Shown: piece by piece, positions 51,867 through 59,871 of the stretch
Layout: every line of letters starts with the position of its first letter
How positions within the stretch are numbered: the stretch's first letter is position 1
Source: Pseudomonadota bacterium
GTDB lineage: Bacteria > Pseudomonadota > Alphaproteobacteria > Sphingomonadales > Sphingomonadaceae
Reading direction: 5' to 3'
Assembly (NCBI GenBank): GCA_020160755.1
Contig: JAIUPN010000001.1
Span: 186,001 to 250,000, forward strand
Length of the DNA stretch: 64,000 nucleotides
Program-made: the position numbers and the translations under genes
The notes under the pieces: generated by a model
Seen by the model: the letters and a program-made list of their open reading frames with translations, nothing else
Told to the model about the DNA's origin: nothing
The model's database searches: none

Positions 51867-51892
51867 AACGACGGACTGGTCGGATAGGTTCC
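51867..51892 (-). promoter_or_regulatory. EcfG-type (general stress) promoter
   Basis: On the reverse strand GGAAC is followed by 17 bases and CGTT. This is an exact match to the GGAAC-N16/17-CGTT consensus of the alphaproteobacterial general stress sigma factor EcfG. It points at the entericidin-like gene, with a leader of roughly 120 bases. Confidence 0.7.
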
Positions 51893-51960
51893 CAAAAAAA
51901 ATCGCGTCAGTGAATTTTTTTCGAACTCTTTTGAAACGCCCCGATTCCAGCATCCTGGTG

Positions 51961-53412
51961 TTAGAGCGAGGTCAATCCGCTGAGTACCGCGAGCCCGAGA
52001 AATGCCAGAAAGCCCATGGAATCGGTCGTCATGGTGACAAAGATCGAACTGGCGACCGCAGGGTCCTGGTCGAGCCGGTCGAGCAGCAGCGGGATCGCAA
52101 CGCCCGCCACGCCTGCCACAAAGATGTTCACGATCATCGCGGCTGCGATGACTCCGCCGAGTTGCGGATTGCCGAACCACAGCGCCGTCGCCGTCCCCGC
52201 GATCAGCGCGATCGTGCCGCCGTTGAGCAATGCGATTTTCATCTCGCGCCAGATGGCCCGCCAACTGTTCGAATCGGTGAGCTGGTTCATCGCGAGCGCG
52301 CGCACTGTGACCGCGAGCGTTTGCGTCCCCGCATTGCCGCCGACCCCCGCGACGATCGGCATCAGCGCGGCGAGCGCAACCATATGCTCGATCGCACCGC
52401 CGAAGAAACCGACGATCGTCGACGCGACGAGCGCCGTACCGAGGTTGGCGATCAGCCAGCGCACGCGCGCGCTGTAGGTTTCGCGGATCGGCTCGTTGAT
52501 GTCGCCGTCGCCGGCGCCCGACAGGCGCAGGATATCCTCGCCCGCCTCTTCCTGAATGATATGGACGATATCGTCGACCGTGATCATCCCGACCAGCCGC
52601 CCGCCCTTGTCGATGACCGCAGCCGAGATCAGGGCGTATTTCTGGAACCGCAATGCGACCTCTTCCTGATCCATGTCGATCGGGATCAGCGTCTGTTCGC
52701 GCTTCATCACGTCGCTGATCGCGATGTCGCGCGGGGTACGCAAAATCCAGCTCAGCTGGCAGGTGCCGACGGGGCGGTGCATCGGATCGACGACGAAGAT
52801 TTCCCAGAAATCGCTGGCAAGGTCGGTGTCCTCGCGCAGCCGGTCGATCACGTCGCCGACGGTGACATGTTCGGGCACCGCGACGAGATCGCGCTGCATC
52901 AGGCGCCCGGCGGATTCCTCGGGGAAGGAGAGAGCGTCCTCGATCGCGGCGCGATCTTCGGGTTCCATCGCCTGGAGGACGGCCTGCTGCTCGTCCTCCT
53001 CCATATCCTCGATGATCGCCACGGCGTCGTCGGTATCGAGTTCGGACGCGAGTTCGGCGACTTGCTCGGGCGCGAGGAGATCGATCAGTTCCTCGCGAAC
53101 ATAATCGTTCATTTCCGCGAGCACGTCCGCGGACAGCATGTCGCCGAGCACGGCGGCGAGCATCGGGCGCTCGTCGGCGCGCGCCAGTTCGAACAGGTCG
53201 GCGATGTCGGCGGGGTGGAGGCGGCCGATCCGCTCGCGGGCGGCTTCGCTCTCGCCGGCTTCGGCAAGGTCAAGGACATCGCGAACGAATTCGGGTTTCA
53301 GCCGGTCGTCCTCGTCGAGTTCGGTCTCGGCCTCACGCGGCGGCGGGTCGCGGTCGCGTTCGTCGGTGATGACGATTTCTTCCGGCGGCAGGGAATCTTC
53401 GCGTTTATCCAT
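51961..53412 (-). CDS. mgtE: MgtE-family magnesium transporter
   Basis: 483 residues. The cytosolic MgtE N domain (RLHPADIADLFELARADER, ELIDLLAPEQVAEL) is followed by two CBS domains (LVAVPEHVTVGDVIDRL and LIPIDMDQEEVALRF). A five-helix membrane domain with MPIVAGVGGNAGTQTLAVTVRA completes it. The N and CBS domains sense Mg2+ and gate the channel. I chose the ATG behind GGGAGAACC. Confidence 0.94.
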   Translation of the reverse strand: MDKREDSLPPEEIVITDERDRDPPPREAETELDEDDRLKPEFVRDVLDLAEAGESEAARERIGRLHPADIADLFELARADERPMLAAVLGDMLSADVLAEMNDYVREELIDLLAPEQVAELASELDTDDAVAIIEDMEEDEQQAVLQAMEPEDRAAIEDALSFPEESAGRLMQRDLVAVPEHVTVGDVIDRLREDTDLASDFWEIFVVDPMHRPVGTCQLSWILRTPRDIAISDVMKREQTLIPIDMDQEEVALRFQKYALISAAVIDKGGRLVGMITVDDIVHIIQEEAGEDILRLSGAGDGDINEPIRETYSARVRWLIANLGTALVASTIVGFFGGAIEHMVALAALMPIVAGVGGNAGTQTLAVTVRALAMNQLTDSNSWRAIWREMKIALLNGGTIALIAGTATALWFGNPQLGGVIAAAMIVNIFVAGVAGVAIPLLLDRLDQDPAVASSIFVTMTTDSMGFLAFLGLAVLSGLTSL

Positions 53413-53568
53413 CGCGCGGTTCTCCCTGACAATTGCGGCGTGCGAGCTTTCCCCTAGTGCCGCCACCCGCCGATGGCAACGCCGCGAACGCCATTTGCGC
53501 ATTTAATGCGTGGCTTTGAATGCGGCGACGGCTATGGGACCGCCAGCACAGACCGCAGGAGTTCACCC

Positions 53569-54015
53569 ATGTCCGAAACGCTTACCCTTTCGCTGTCGAC
53601 CGGCGATGTCGTTATCCGCCTCCGCCCCGACCTCGCGCCGCAGCATGTCGAACGCATCTCGTCGCTCGCCAAGGAAGGCTTTTATGATGGCGTCGTGTTC
53701 CACCGCGTGATTCCGGGCTTCATGGCGCAGGGCGGCGATCCGACGGGCACCGGCATGGGTGGCAGCGAGCTTCCTGACCTGCCGCAGGAATTCAACAGCG
53801 AGCCGCATGTTCGCGGTGTCTGTTCGATGGCGCGCGCGCAGAACCCGAACAGCGCGAACAGCCAGTTCTTCATCTGCTTCGACGACGCACGTTTCCTCGA
53901 CAATCAGTACACCGTCTGGGGCGAAGTGATCGAAGGCATGGAGAATGTCGACGCGCTGCCGAAGGGCGAGCCGCCGCGCGAGCCCGGCAAGATCGTCAAG
54001 GCGACCGTCAGCTGA
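53569..54015 (+). CDS. Cyclophilin-type peptidyl-prolyl cis-trans isomerase
   Basis: The 148-residue cytosolic cyclophilin starts behind GCAGGAG (MSETLTLSLSTGDVVIRL). It has FHRVIPGFMAQGGDPTGTGMGG, SMARAQNPNSANSQFFICF and FLDNQYTVWGEVIEGMENVD, which include the active-site arginine, phenylalanine and glutamine. No signal peptide is present. It is a single gene closed by a strong terminator. Confidence 0.94.
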   Translation: MSETLTLSLSTGDVVIRLRPDLAPQHVERISSLAKEGFYDGVVFHRVIPGFMAQGGDPTGTGMGGSELPDLPQEFNSEPHVRGVCSMARAQNPNSANSQFFICFDDARFLDNQYTVWGEVIEGMENVDALPKGEPPREPGKIVKATVS

Positions 54016-54020
54016 ATTAC

Positions 54021-54049
54021 AAAGTCCCCGCTCCGGCGGGGACTTTTTT
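54021..54049. terminator. Terminator between the cyclophilin and nitronate monooxygenase genes
   Basis: AAAGTCCCCGC-TCCG-GCGGGGACTTT is an 11-bp perfect stem, followed by TTT in the forward direction; the A-run before it would serve the reverse gene. Confidence 0.88.
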
Positions 54050-54051
54050 AT

Positions 54052-55188
54052 CTACTCGCCGATAAAGCCGTTGAGCCTCTCGCAGGCGGCGACCCAGTCC
54101 TGCTTGAATTCCTGCACAACCTGCCCGGCGCCCATCGCCTCGTTCATCAGGCCGACGCCCTGGCCGACCCAATAGGTCGCGAGCGCCTTCGCGCCCTCGT
54201 GACCGCCCTCTGACAATTTATCGACCTTGCGCAATGCAGGCTCGCTGACCAGCGATTGCAGCGGCATGGGCAGCGGCTTGGGTGCGCCATCGGCTTCCCA
54301 TGCGTCGGTCCACGGCGAGCGGAGCTGGCGCGACGGCTTGCCCGTGCGACTTTTCGATCGCACTGTGTCGCGCGAAGACGCCGCGAGCATCTTTTCCTTC
54401 ACGATCGGGTTGGTTTCGGCCTCGGCGGTGGTCAGCCAGACGGATCCCGTCCACGCGCCGTGCGCGCCCATCGCCATCGCAGCCGCCATTTGCCGGCCCG
54501 TAACAATCCCGCCCGCGGCGAGGATCGGCGTGTTTGCACCGACGGCCTCGACCGCCGCGGCAACTTCGGGAACGAGCACCATCGTCGCGACCTCGCCGCA
54601 ATGGCCGCCCGCTTCGCCGCCCGCGACGACGAGAATGTCGACGCCCGCGCGAACCTGCGCCAGTGCATGGTCGCGCGTGCCCACCAGCGCCGCGACGGGG
54701 ACATTGTTGCGCTTGCCGAGCTCGAGCATCAGCGGCGGCGGAACGCCCAGCGCGTTGGCGATCAGCTTGATCGGGTGACGAAACGCGACTTCGAGCAGCC
54801 TGGCTGCGCCATCCTCGTGCATATTGTCGCCGAAACTCTGCCGCGCTTCCATCGCGGCTTCGAGTCCCGCTGCGTCGACGTCGAACTTGCCGAGCAGGTC
54901 GGCGGCAAACTGCAAATGCGTTTCCGGCACTTTTCCGGCGCCGGACGAGGGAGCTTCGCCCTTACCGACAAAGCTGTTGGGGACGATCAGGTCGACGCCA
55001 TAGGGGAGGCCGCCGATATGCGCGTCGATCCACTGAAGCTCTTCCTCGAGCTGTTCGGGCGGCAGCGCAGCGGCGCCGAAGACGCCCATGCCGCCCGCCT
55101 TCGACACGGCAACGACGACGTCGCGACAGTGCGAGAAGGCAAGAAGCGGGAACTCGATGCCGAGCATCGCGCAGATGGGGGATTGCAT
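54052..55188 (-). CDS. Nitronate monooxygenase (2-nitropropane dioxygenase family)
   Basis: The 378-residue FMN enzyme has SKAGGMGVFGAAALPPEQLEE at the N-terminus and the FMN-phosphate region VVAGGEAGGHCGEV with the catalytic-type histidine. ANTPILAAGGIVTGRQMAAAMAMGAHGAWTG completes the barrel. Family members oxidise alkyl nitronates; several sphingomonad relatives lie in acyl-CoA degradation loci. A LiuR-like palindrome 44-59 bases before the start fits such a role. Confidence 0.88.
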   Translation of the reverse strand: MQSPICAMLGIEFPLLAFSHCRDVVVAVSKAGGMGVFGAAALPPEQLEEELQWIDAHIGGLPYGVDLIVPNSFVGKGEAPSSGAGKVPETHLQFAADLLGKFDVDAAGLEAAMEARQSFGDNMHEDGAARLLEVAFRHPIKLIANALGVPPPLMLELGKRNNVPVAALVGTRDHALAQVRAGVDILVVAGGEAGGHCGEVATMVLVPEVAAAVEAVGANTPILAAGGIVTGRQMAAAMAMGAHGAWTGSVWLTTAEAETNPIVKEKMLAASSRDTVRSKSRTGKPSRQLRSPWTDAWEADGAPKPLPMPLQSLVSEPALRKVDKLSEGGHEGAKALATYWVGQGVGLMNEAMGAGQVVQEFKQDWVAACERLNGFIGE

Positions 55189-55231
55189 GGGGCCTCTCCT
55201 GTTTGTCTATTTGCACCCTTGTCAGCGCCAG

Positions 55232-55247
55232 TTGACGTAAACGTCAA
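55232..55247. promoter_or_regulatory. LiuR-like palindrome between nitronate monooxygenase and nadC
   Basis: TTGACGTAAACGTCAA is a 16-bp inverted repeat (TTGACGT/ACGTCAA arms). It is the best copy of the motif also found before the acyl-CoA dehydrogenase pair. It lies 44 bases from the monooxygenase start and 36 bases before nadC. Confidence 0.6.
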
Positions 55248-55283
55248 GTTGATTTGCTCGGCAGGCCGATTATCGCAGTCGGC

Positions 55284-56132
55284 ATGACCGATTTTTCCTT
55301 GCCCGATTTCGACCTTGATGCCTTCGTTCGCGCCACTTTGGCCGAAGACCTGGGAGCGGGGGGCGATATCACCTCGATGGCGACGATTCCTGCCGACGCG
55401 CGCTTCGGCGGCGCAATGGATAGCCGCGATGCGATCACGGTCGCGGGCCTGCCAATCGCCGAGCGATTCTTTCGCGCGCTCGAACCCGCGATGGAGATAG
55501 AGATACTGGTCGAAGAAGGCGCGCAGGTCGCGCCGGGCAGCGACCTGATGCGGCTGTCGGGCAATGCCCGCGCGATGCTGACCGCCGAGCGATCGGCGCT
55601 CAATACGGTGCAGCATCTGTCGGGCATCGCAACGATGACGCGCCAATATGTCGATGCGCTCGCCGGAACCGGCGCGACCTTGCTCGATACGCGCAAGACG
55701 ATTCCGGGCCTTCGCGTGCTCGAAAAATATGCGACGCGGATGGGCGGCGCGACCAATCACCGTATGGGTCTGTGGGATGCGGCGATGATCAAGGATAATC
55801 ATGTCGCGGTCGCGGGATCGGTCGAGGAAGCCGTGCGGCGGGCAGTCGCGGCGGGGATCGCAAGCATCATCGTCGAGGTTGACCGCGTCGCGCAGGTCGA
55901 GCCCGCGCTGGCCGCCGGTGCGACGCACCTGCTGCTCGACAATATGGACCTCGCCGAATTGCGCGAATGCGTCGCATTGGTCGGCGGCAAGGTGCCGACC
56001 GAGGCGTCGGGTGGGGTCCGACTCGATACGATCCGCGATATCGGCGCGACCGGCGTGACCTATGTGTCGGTCGGGCGGCTGACGCAGTCGGCGCCTGCGG
56101 CGGACATCGGGCTCGATTTTGCGCTGGCTTAG
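55284..56132 (+). CDS. nadC: Nicotinate-nucleotide pyrophosphorylase (quinolinate phosphoribosyltransferase)
   Basis: A 282-residue enzyme for the third step of NAD synthesis from aspartate. It shows TAERSALNTVQHLSGIAT, DTRKTIPGLRVLEKYA, GGATNHRMGLWDAAMIKDNH and the barrel motifs IIVEVDRVAQVE and LLLDNMDLAEL. nadA and nadB are not adjacent. The ribosome site is weak. It overlaps the RNase T2 gene by 14 bases. Confidence 0.94.
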   Translation: MTDFSLPDFDLDAFVRATLAEDLGAGGDITSMATIPADARFGGAMDSRDAITVAGLPIAERFFRALEPAMEIEILVEEGAQVAPGSDLMRLSGNARAMLTAERSALNTVQHLSGIATMTRQYVDALAGTGATLLDTRKTIPGLRVLEKYATRMGGATNHRMGLWDAAMIKDNHVAVAGSVEEAVRRAVAAGIASIIVEVDRVAQVEPALAAGATHLLLDNMDLAELRECVALVGGKVPTEASGGVRLDTIRDIGATGVTYVSVGRLTQSAPAADIGLDFALA

Positions 56133-56835
56133 CGCGATCGCGCTGGCGCTGATCCCGGTCGCGGCGCAGGCGCAATCGCTGGCCTGCTCGGCGCCCGACC
56201 GTATACAGGTGCCGCGGCTCGAACAGCCGAAGCGCGGCGAACCCGTACGCAATCCACGGACGACGGGTTATCTGCTGAGTATGAGCTGGTCGCCCCAGCA
56301 TTGCGCCAATTCCCGCAATCCGAAGGACGCGCGCGACCGCTTCCAATGCTCGGGCGAAGGCGGGCGTTTCGGGTGGGTGCTCCACGGGCTGTGGCCCGAA
56401 ACTGACTCCCCCGGTTATCCGCAATGGTGCCGTCCGGCAAAGATCGTGCCGCAACCGGTGCTGAAGAAGCACATGTGCATGACGCCATCGGCGCAGCTCC
56501 TCCAGCATGAATGGGCGAAGCACGGGACGTGCATGAGCCCGAATCCCGCCGCCTATTTCCGGTCGGCGGAGATATTGTTCCGCGCGGTGCGCTTTCCCGA
56601 CATGAAGAAACTTGCGGCTGAACCCCAGACGGCGGGCAACATCCGGAGGGCCTTTGCAGCGGTCAATCGCGGCGTCACGCCGCCGATGATCGCCGTCTCG
56701 CTCGACCGGAAGGGGTGGCTCAGCGAGGTGCGCCTGTGTCTTGGCGCGCGGATGAAACCGGCGCGTTGCAAGCCGTTCCAGTCGGGCGTCGGCGACAGCC
56801 GCCAAGTCCGCATCAAACCGATGCCCGGAGCTTAA
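56119..56835 (+). CDS. Secreted ribonuclease T2 family protein
   Basis: The 238-residue enzyme starts at a TTG inside the nadC end; no ATG or GTG fits. The signal peptide is MRWLSAIALALIPVAAQAQS. Both active-site blocks are present: WVLHGLWPE (H89) and LLQHEWAKHGTCM (H130, E131, K134, H135). Conserved cysteines flank them (C62/C77, C104/C120/C138). It should cut RNA in the periplasm or outside the cell, probably for phosphate or nucleotide scavenging. Confidence 0.9.
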   Translation: MRWLSAIALALIPVAAQAQSLACSAPDRIQVPRLEQPKRGEPVRNPRTTGYLLSMSWSPQHCANSRNPKDARDRFQCSGEGGRFGWVLHGLWPETDSPGYPQWCRPAKIVPQPVLKKHMCMTPSAQLLQHEWAKHGTCMSPNPAAYFRSAEILFRAVRFPDMKKLAAEPQTAGNIRRAFAAVNRGVTPPMIAVSLDRKGWLSEVRLCLGARMKPARCKPFQSGVGDSRQVRIKPMPGA

Positions 56836-56876
56836 GGAGCGTGTGGCCATGCGTCCCACAGCGGGACGGCGCGGCG

Positions 56877-56909
56877 TTAACACTCTTTTAACCTTATCGA
56901 CTCGTTAAC
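56877..56909 (+). promoter_or_regulatory. CtrA-type binding site (TTAAC-N6-TTAAC) with extra half-site
   Basis: TTAAC, 6 bases, TTAAC is an exact full CtrA site (TTAA-N7-TTAA). A third TTAAC lies 12 bases further on. It stands 37-53 bases before the 74-residue membrane protein gene, a normal position for a CtrA-activated promoter. Confidence 0.62.
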
Positions 56910-56929
56910 ATCGTCCTAGCCTCGGCTGC

Positions 56930-57154
56930 ATGGACTCGGACGATCATATCGATATTCGCACCCTGGTTCGCGAACATGGGGCACGGCAGCTGACGATCGC
57001 GCGGCTGAGTGCACCGGCGGACTGGCAGGGTGAATTGCGAGCGGCACTTGCCGCGCATCGCGAGCCGGTCACGATCTTTTCCGGCAACGACTTCCGGCTG
57101 TTTCTTCAGAGCTTCGCGATCTTCTTCACTGCGACGATGATGTTCCTGATCTAG
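56930..57154 (+). CDS. Small protein with C-terminal membrane helix, unknown function (74 residues)
   Basis: It reads MDSDDHIDIRTLVREHGARQ, then an amphipathic middle (LRAALAAHREPVTIF) and a hydrophobic C-terminal helix (FLQSFAIFFTATMMFLI). It is a tail-anchored-like microprotein. I do not recognise the family. No clear ribosome site precedes the ATG (CGGCTGCATG). A full CtrA-type site upstream suggests cell-cycle or motility control. Its stop codon is shared with the convergent transporter gene through a CTAG. Confidence 0.75.
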   Translation: MDSDDHIDIRTLVREHGARQLTIARLSAPADWQGELRAALAAHREPVTIFSGNDFRLFLQSFAIFFTATMMFLI

Positions 57155-58446
57155 TCAGGCCGCAGTCGCGGACCTTCATCGCAGGCCTTGTGGAGGCGCC
57201 AGGCGAGCATCGCCGACACGAGACACATCACCGCGACCATCAGCAGCGTGTCGTCGATCGTCAAGCCGATGCCGATCAGCACGCTGAGCAGCAGCGTCGC
57301 GGCAACCATGAAGCCAGAATTTACGATATTGTTCGCGGCGACAGTACGCGCGGTCTGCGATTTGGCGACTGTGGTCGTCAGAAAGGCATAGAGCGGCACC
57401 ACGAACATCCCGCCGGCGATCGCGATGCCGAGCAGGTCGAGGATGATGCGATCGCCCGCGGTGAGCGCGAGGAAATCGCGCCAGTTCATCAGCGTCGCAC
57501 CATGGTGGTTCCACCCCTTCACATTCCACCACAGGTCGAGCACGAACAGACCCATGACGATCACCGATCCCGGCGAATAGCGCGCCGAGACATGACCCTT
57601 GAGAAGACGGTTCACGACGATCGAACCGATTGCGACGCCGACCGAGAAAATTGCGGTGAACAGGGTCGCGACGGTGTTGTCGGCCCCCAGCGCATTTTTC
57701 ACCAGCGGCGGGAATTGCGCTGCGAGAATCGCGCCGATCGCCCAGAAAAAGCTGATCGAGAGGATCGCCAGAAACAGGCGCGGGATATGCATCGTCGAAT
57801 TGACGATCTGCCACGATGAGCGAAGGACGTTGCGATCGATGACCATCCCCGCAGCCTCCTTTTCGGGCGGCGCTGAAGGCACATAAGTCGCGGTCAGGCG
57901 CCCGATGATCGCGACGAGAATGATGCCGGGGATAGCGATATGCGGCGGAGTGAGGCCCCCGACGATCGTCCCGCCGAGGATCGCGATATAGGTGCCCGCC
58001 TCGACCCAGCCCGTTCCCGCAAGCACTTCGTCTTCATGCAGATGCTGCGGCAGGATCGCATATTTGATCGGGCCGAAGAAGGTCGAGTGCATGCCCATCG
58101 CGAACAGCGCGAGCAGCATCACGGGCACGAGGTGGAACCAGATGCCGATCGCGCCGACGATCATGATGAAGATTTCCGCCGTCTTGATCACGCGGATCAT
58201 CCGCGTCTTGTCAGTGCTGTCGGCGAGTTGCCCGGCGAGCGCGGAAAAAAGGAAGAAGGGCAGGATGAAGAGGCCGCCCGCGAGCGCATTGAACCACGCC
58301 TCGGTCTCGGGATCCTTATAGATAGTGAAGGTGACGAGGATCACCATCGCCATCTTGTAGAAATTGTCATTGAAGGCGTTGAGGAACTGTGTCGCGAACA
58401 GTGGCAGGAACCGGCGTTGCTTCATCAGCGCAAAGGAACCGGTCAT
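57151..58446 (-). CDS. MFS transporter, LplT-like (lysophospholipid transporter family)
   Basis: A 431-residue 12-helix transporter beginning MTGSFALMKQRRFLPLFATQFLNAFNDNF. That opening, with QFLNAFNDNFYKMA, is characteristic of LplT and its relatives, which flip lysophospholipids across the inner membrane. SALAGQLADSTDKTRMIRVIK is the conserved loop between helices 2 and 3. An in-frame ATG 27 bases upstream is a weaker start. The acyltransferase Aas often fused or adjacent to LplT is not here. Confidence 0.82.
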   Translation of the reverse strand: MTGSFALMKQRRFLPLFATQFLNAFNDNFYKMAMVILVTFTIYKDPETEAWFNALAGGLFILPFFLFSALAGQLADSTDKTRMIRVIKTAEIFIMIVGAIGIWFHLVPVMLLALFAMGMHSTFFGPIKYAILPQHLHEDEVLAGTGWVEAGTYIAILGGTIVGGLTPPHIAIPGIILVAIIGRLTATYVPSAPPEKEAAGMVIDRNVLRSSWQIVNSTMHIPRLFLAILSISFFWAIGAILAAQFPPLVKNALGADNTVATLFTAIFSVGVAIGSIVVNRLLKGHVSARYSPGSVIVMGLFVLDLWWNVKGWNHHGATLMNWRDFLALTAGDRIILDLLGIAIAGGMFVVPLYAFLTTTVAKSQTARTVAANNIVNSGFMVAATLLLSVLIGIGLTIDDTLLMVAVMCLVSAMLAWRLHKACDEGPRLRPD

Positions 58447-58593
58447 TGAAAATCCACTTTTGTACCCCGACATCCGGACAACGCCCGCCCCGGGAGGCAA
58501 TATGGTTGTCGCCCGGCGGGCTTATCGGTTAGGGGAAGCGGGGTCAAAGCCCATTTTGGGCGGAACGTAACGCGCGCGCTGGAATCAGGGACC

Positions 58594-59166
58594 ATGCTCA
58601 GTCTTCCGAACATCCTGACATTGTCGCGCATCCTGGCGGTGCCCATATTGCTTTTCCTGCTGTGGCCGGGGGTCGTCGAAGGATCGCATCAGCCGAAGCC
58701 GATCGACTATGCGCTCGCCTTTGGCCTGTACTGCCTGATGGGCATTACCGACTATTTTGACGGCTATGTTGCACGCTCGCGGGGTATCGTGTCGCGCCTC
58801 GGCGCTTTCCTCGACCCGATCGCCGACAAGATCATGATCGCGGCGGTGATCCTGCTGCTCGTCTTCACCCGCGATATCGATGGATATCATGTCATCGCGG
58901 CGCTGATGATCCTGCTGCGCGAGATCATCGTGTCGGGACTGCGCGAATTTCTTGCGACTTTGCAGGTGTCGATGCCGGTCACGCAGCTTGCGAAGTGGAA
59001 AACGACCTTTCAGCTTGTCGCCTTTGGCGCGCTGATTCTTGCCGGTGCTCTTCCGGCGATGGCATGGATCAAGGGGGTCGGGCTTGCTTCGCTCTGGGGC
59101 GCCGCGGTGCTGACGCTGATTACCGGATGGGATTATCTGCGCGTCGGCCTGAAGCATATGGATTGA
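58594..59166 (+). CDS. pgsA: CDP-diacylglycerol-glycerol-3-phosphate 3-phosphatidyltransferase
   Basis: A 190-residue membrane enzyme of phosphatidylglycerol synthesis. The CDP-alcohol phosphotransferase motif is complete (DYFDGYVARSRGIVSRLGAF, then LDPIADK, with all aspartates). MLSLPNILTLSRILAVP is the typical start. It lies 4 bases before moaD. Confidence 0.94.
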   Translation: MLSLPNILTLSRILAVPILLFLLWPGVVEGSHQPKPIDYALAFGLYCLMGITDYFDGYVARSRGIVSRLGAFLDPIADKIMIAAVILLLVFTRDIDGYHVIAALMILLREIIVSGLREFLATLQVSMPVTQLAKWKTTFQLVAFGALILAGALPAMAWIKGVGLASLWGAAVLTLITGWDYLRVGLKHMD

Positions 59167-59170
59167 GCGT

Positions 59171-59428
59171 ATGGCGCTTCACATCGCCTATTTCGCCTGG
59201 GTTCGCGAACGAATGGGAGTCGCCGAAGAGGTCGTCGAGATTCCGGCGAGCATAACCCATGTCGGCGCGCTGATCGCATGGCTCGCCGCGCGCGACGCGC
59301 AAGGTGCGCTGGCCTTTACCGAACCTCAGCGGATTCGAGCGGCGGTCGACGGGGTGATGATGGGGCCCGACGCGCCGCTATCGGGGGCACGCGAGGTCGC
59401 GCTGTTCCCGCCGGTGACCGGCGGATGA
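59171..59428 (+). CDS. moaD: Molybdopterin synthase small subunit
   Basis: An 85-residue ubiquitin-like protein that carries the sulfur for molybdopterin on its C-terminal glycine pair (FPPVTGG). YFAWVRERMGVAEEVVE at the N-terminus is typical. It overlaps moaE by 4 bases and probably shares the pgsA transcript. Confidence 0.93.
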   Translation: MALHIAYFAWVRERMGVAEEVVEIPASITHVGALIAWLAARDAQGALAFTEPQRIRAAVDGVMMGPDAPLSGAREVALFPPVTGG

Positions 59429-59871
59429 TTCGCGCCCTTGTCCAGCGTGCGGCGATCGATGTGACCGCCGAACTCGACCTCCACGACGCAGGTGGACATG
59501 GCGCAAGCGCGAGCTTCATCGGCCGCGTGCGCGGCGAAGGTGACCTCGCAGAACTTTTTCTCGACCATCATCCGGTAATGACCGAAGCGGGGCTGGCCGA
59601 TCTGGCCCATGCGGCCGCCGACCGCTGGCGGCTTTCGGCGCTGACGCTGATCCACCGCGTCGGCGCGATGGTTCCGGGTGACACGATCGTTCTCGTTCTA
59701 GCGAGCAGCCCGCATCGTGCCGAGGCGCTCGCGGCGTGCGAATATCTGATCGACCGGCTGAAAACCGATGTGATGCTGTGGAAGCGCGAGACGTTCGCCG
59801 ACGGACGCGTGCAATGGGTCGAGCAGCGCGAGGGCGATCACAGCCGCGCGGGACGCTGGGACCAGGCCTAG
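59425..59871 (+). CDS. moaE: Molybdopterin synthase large subunit
   Basis: The 148-residue catalytic subunit converts precursor Z to molybdopterin with MoaD. It has ASFIGRVRGEG, LFLDHHPVM, HRVGAMVPGDTIVLVLASSPHR and LKTDVMLWKRE with the active-site lysines. The ATG overlaps the moaD stop, and its TAG is shared with oxyR on the other strand. Confidence 0.95.
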   Translation: MIRALVQRAAIDVTAELDLHDAGGHGASASFIGRVRGEGDLAELFLDHHPVMTEAGLADLAHAAADRWRLSALTLIHRVGAMVPGDTIVLVLASSPHRAEALAACEYLIDRLKTDVMLWKRETFADGRVQWVEQREGDHSRAGRWDQA

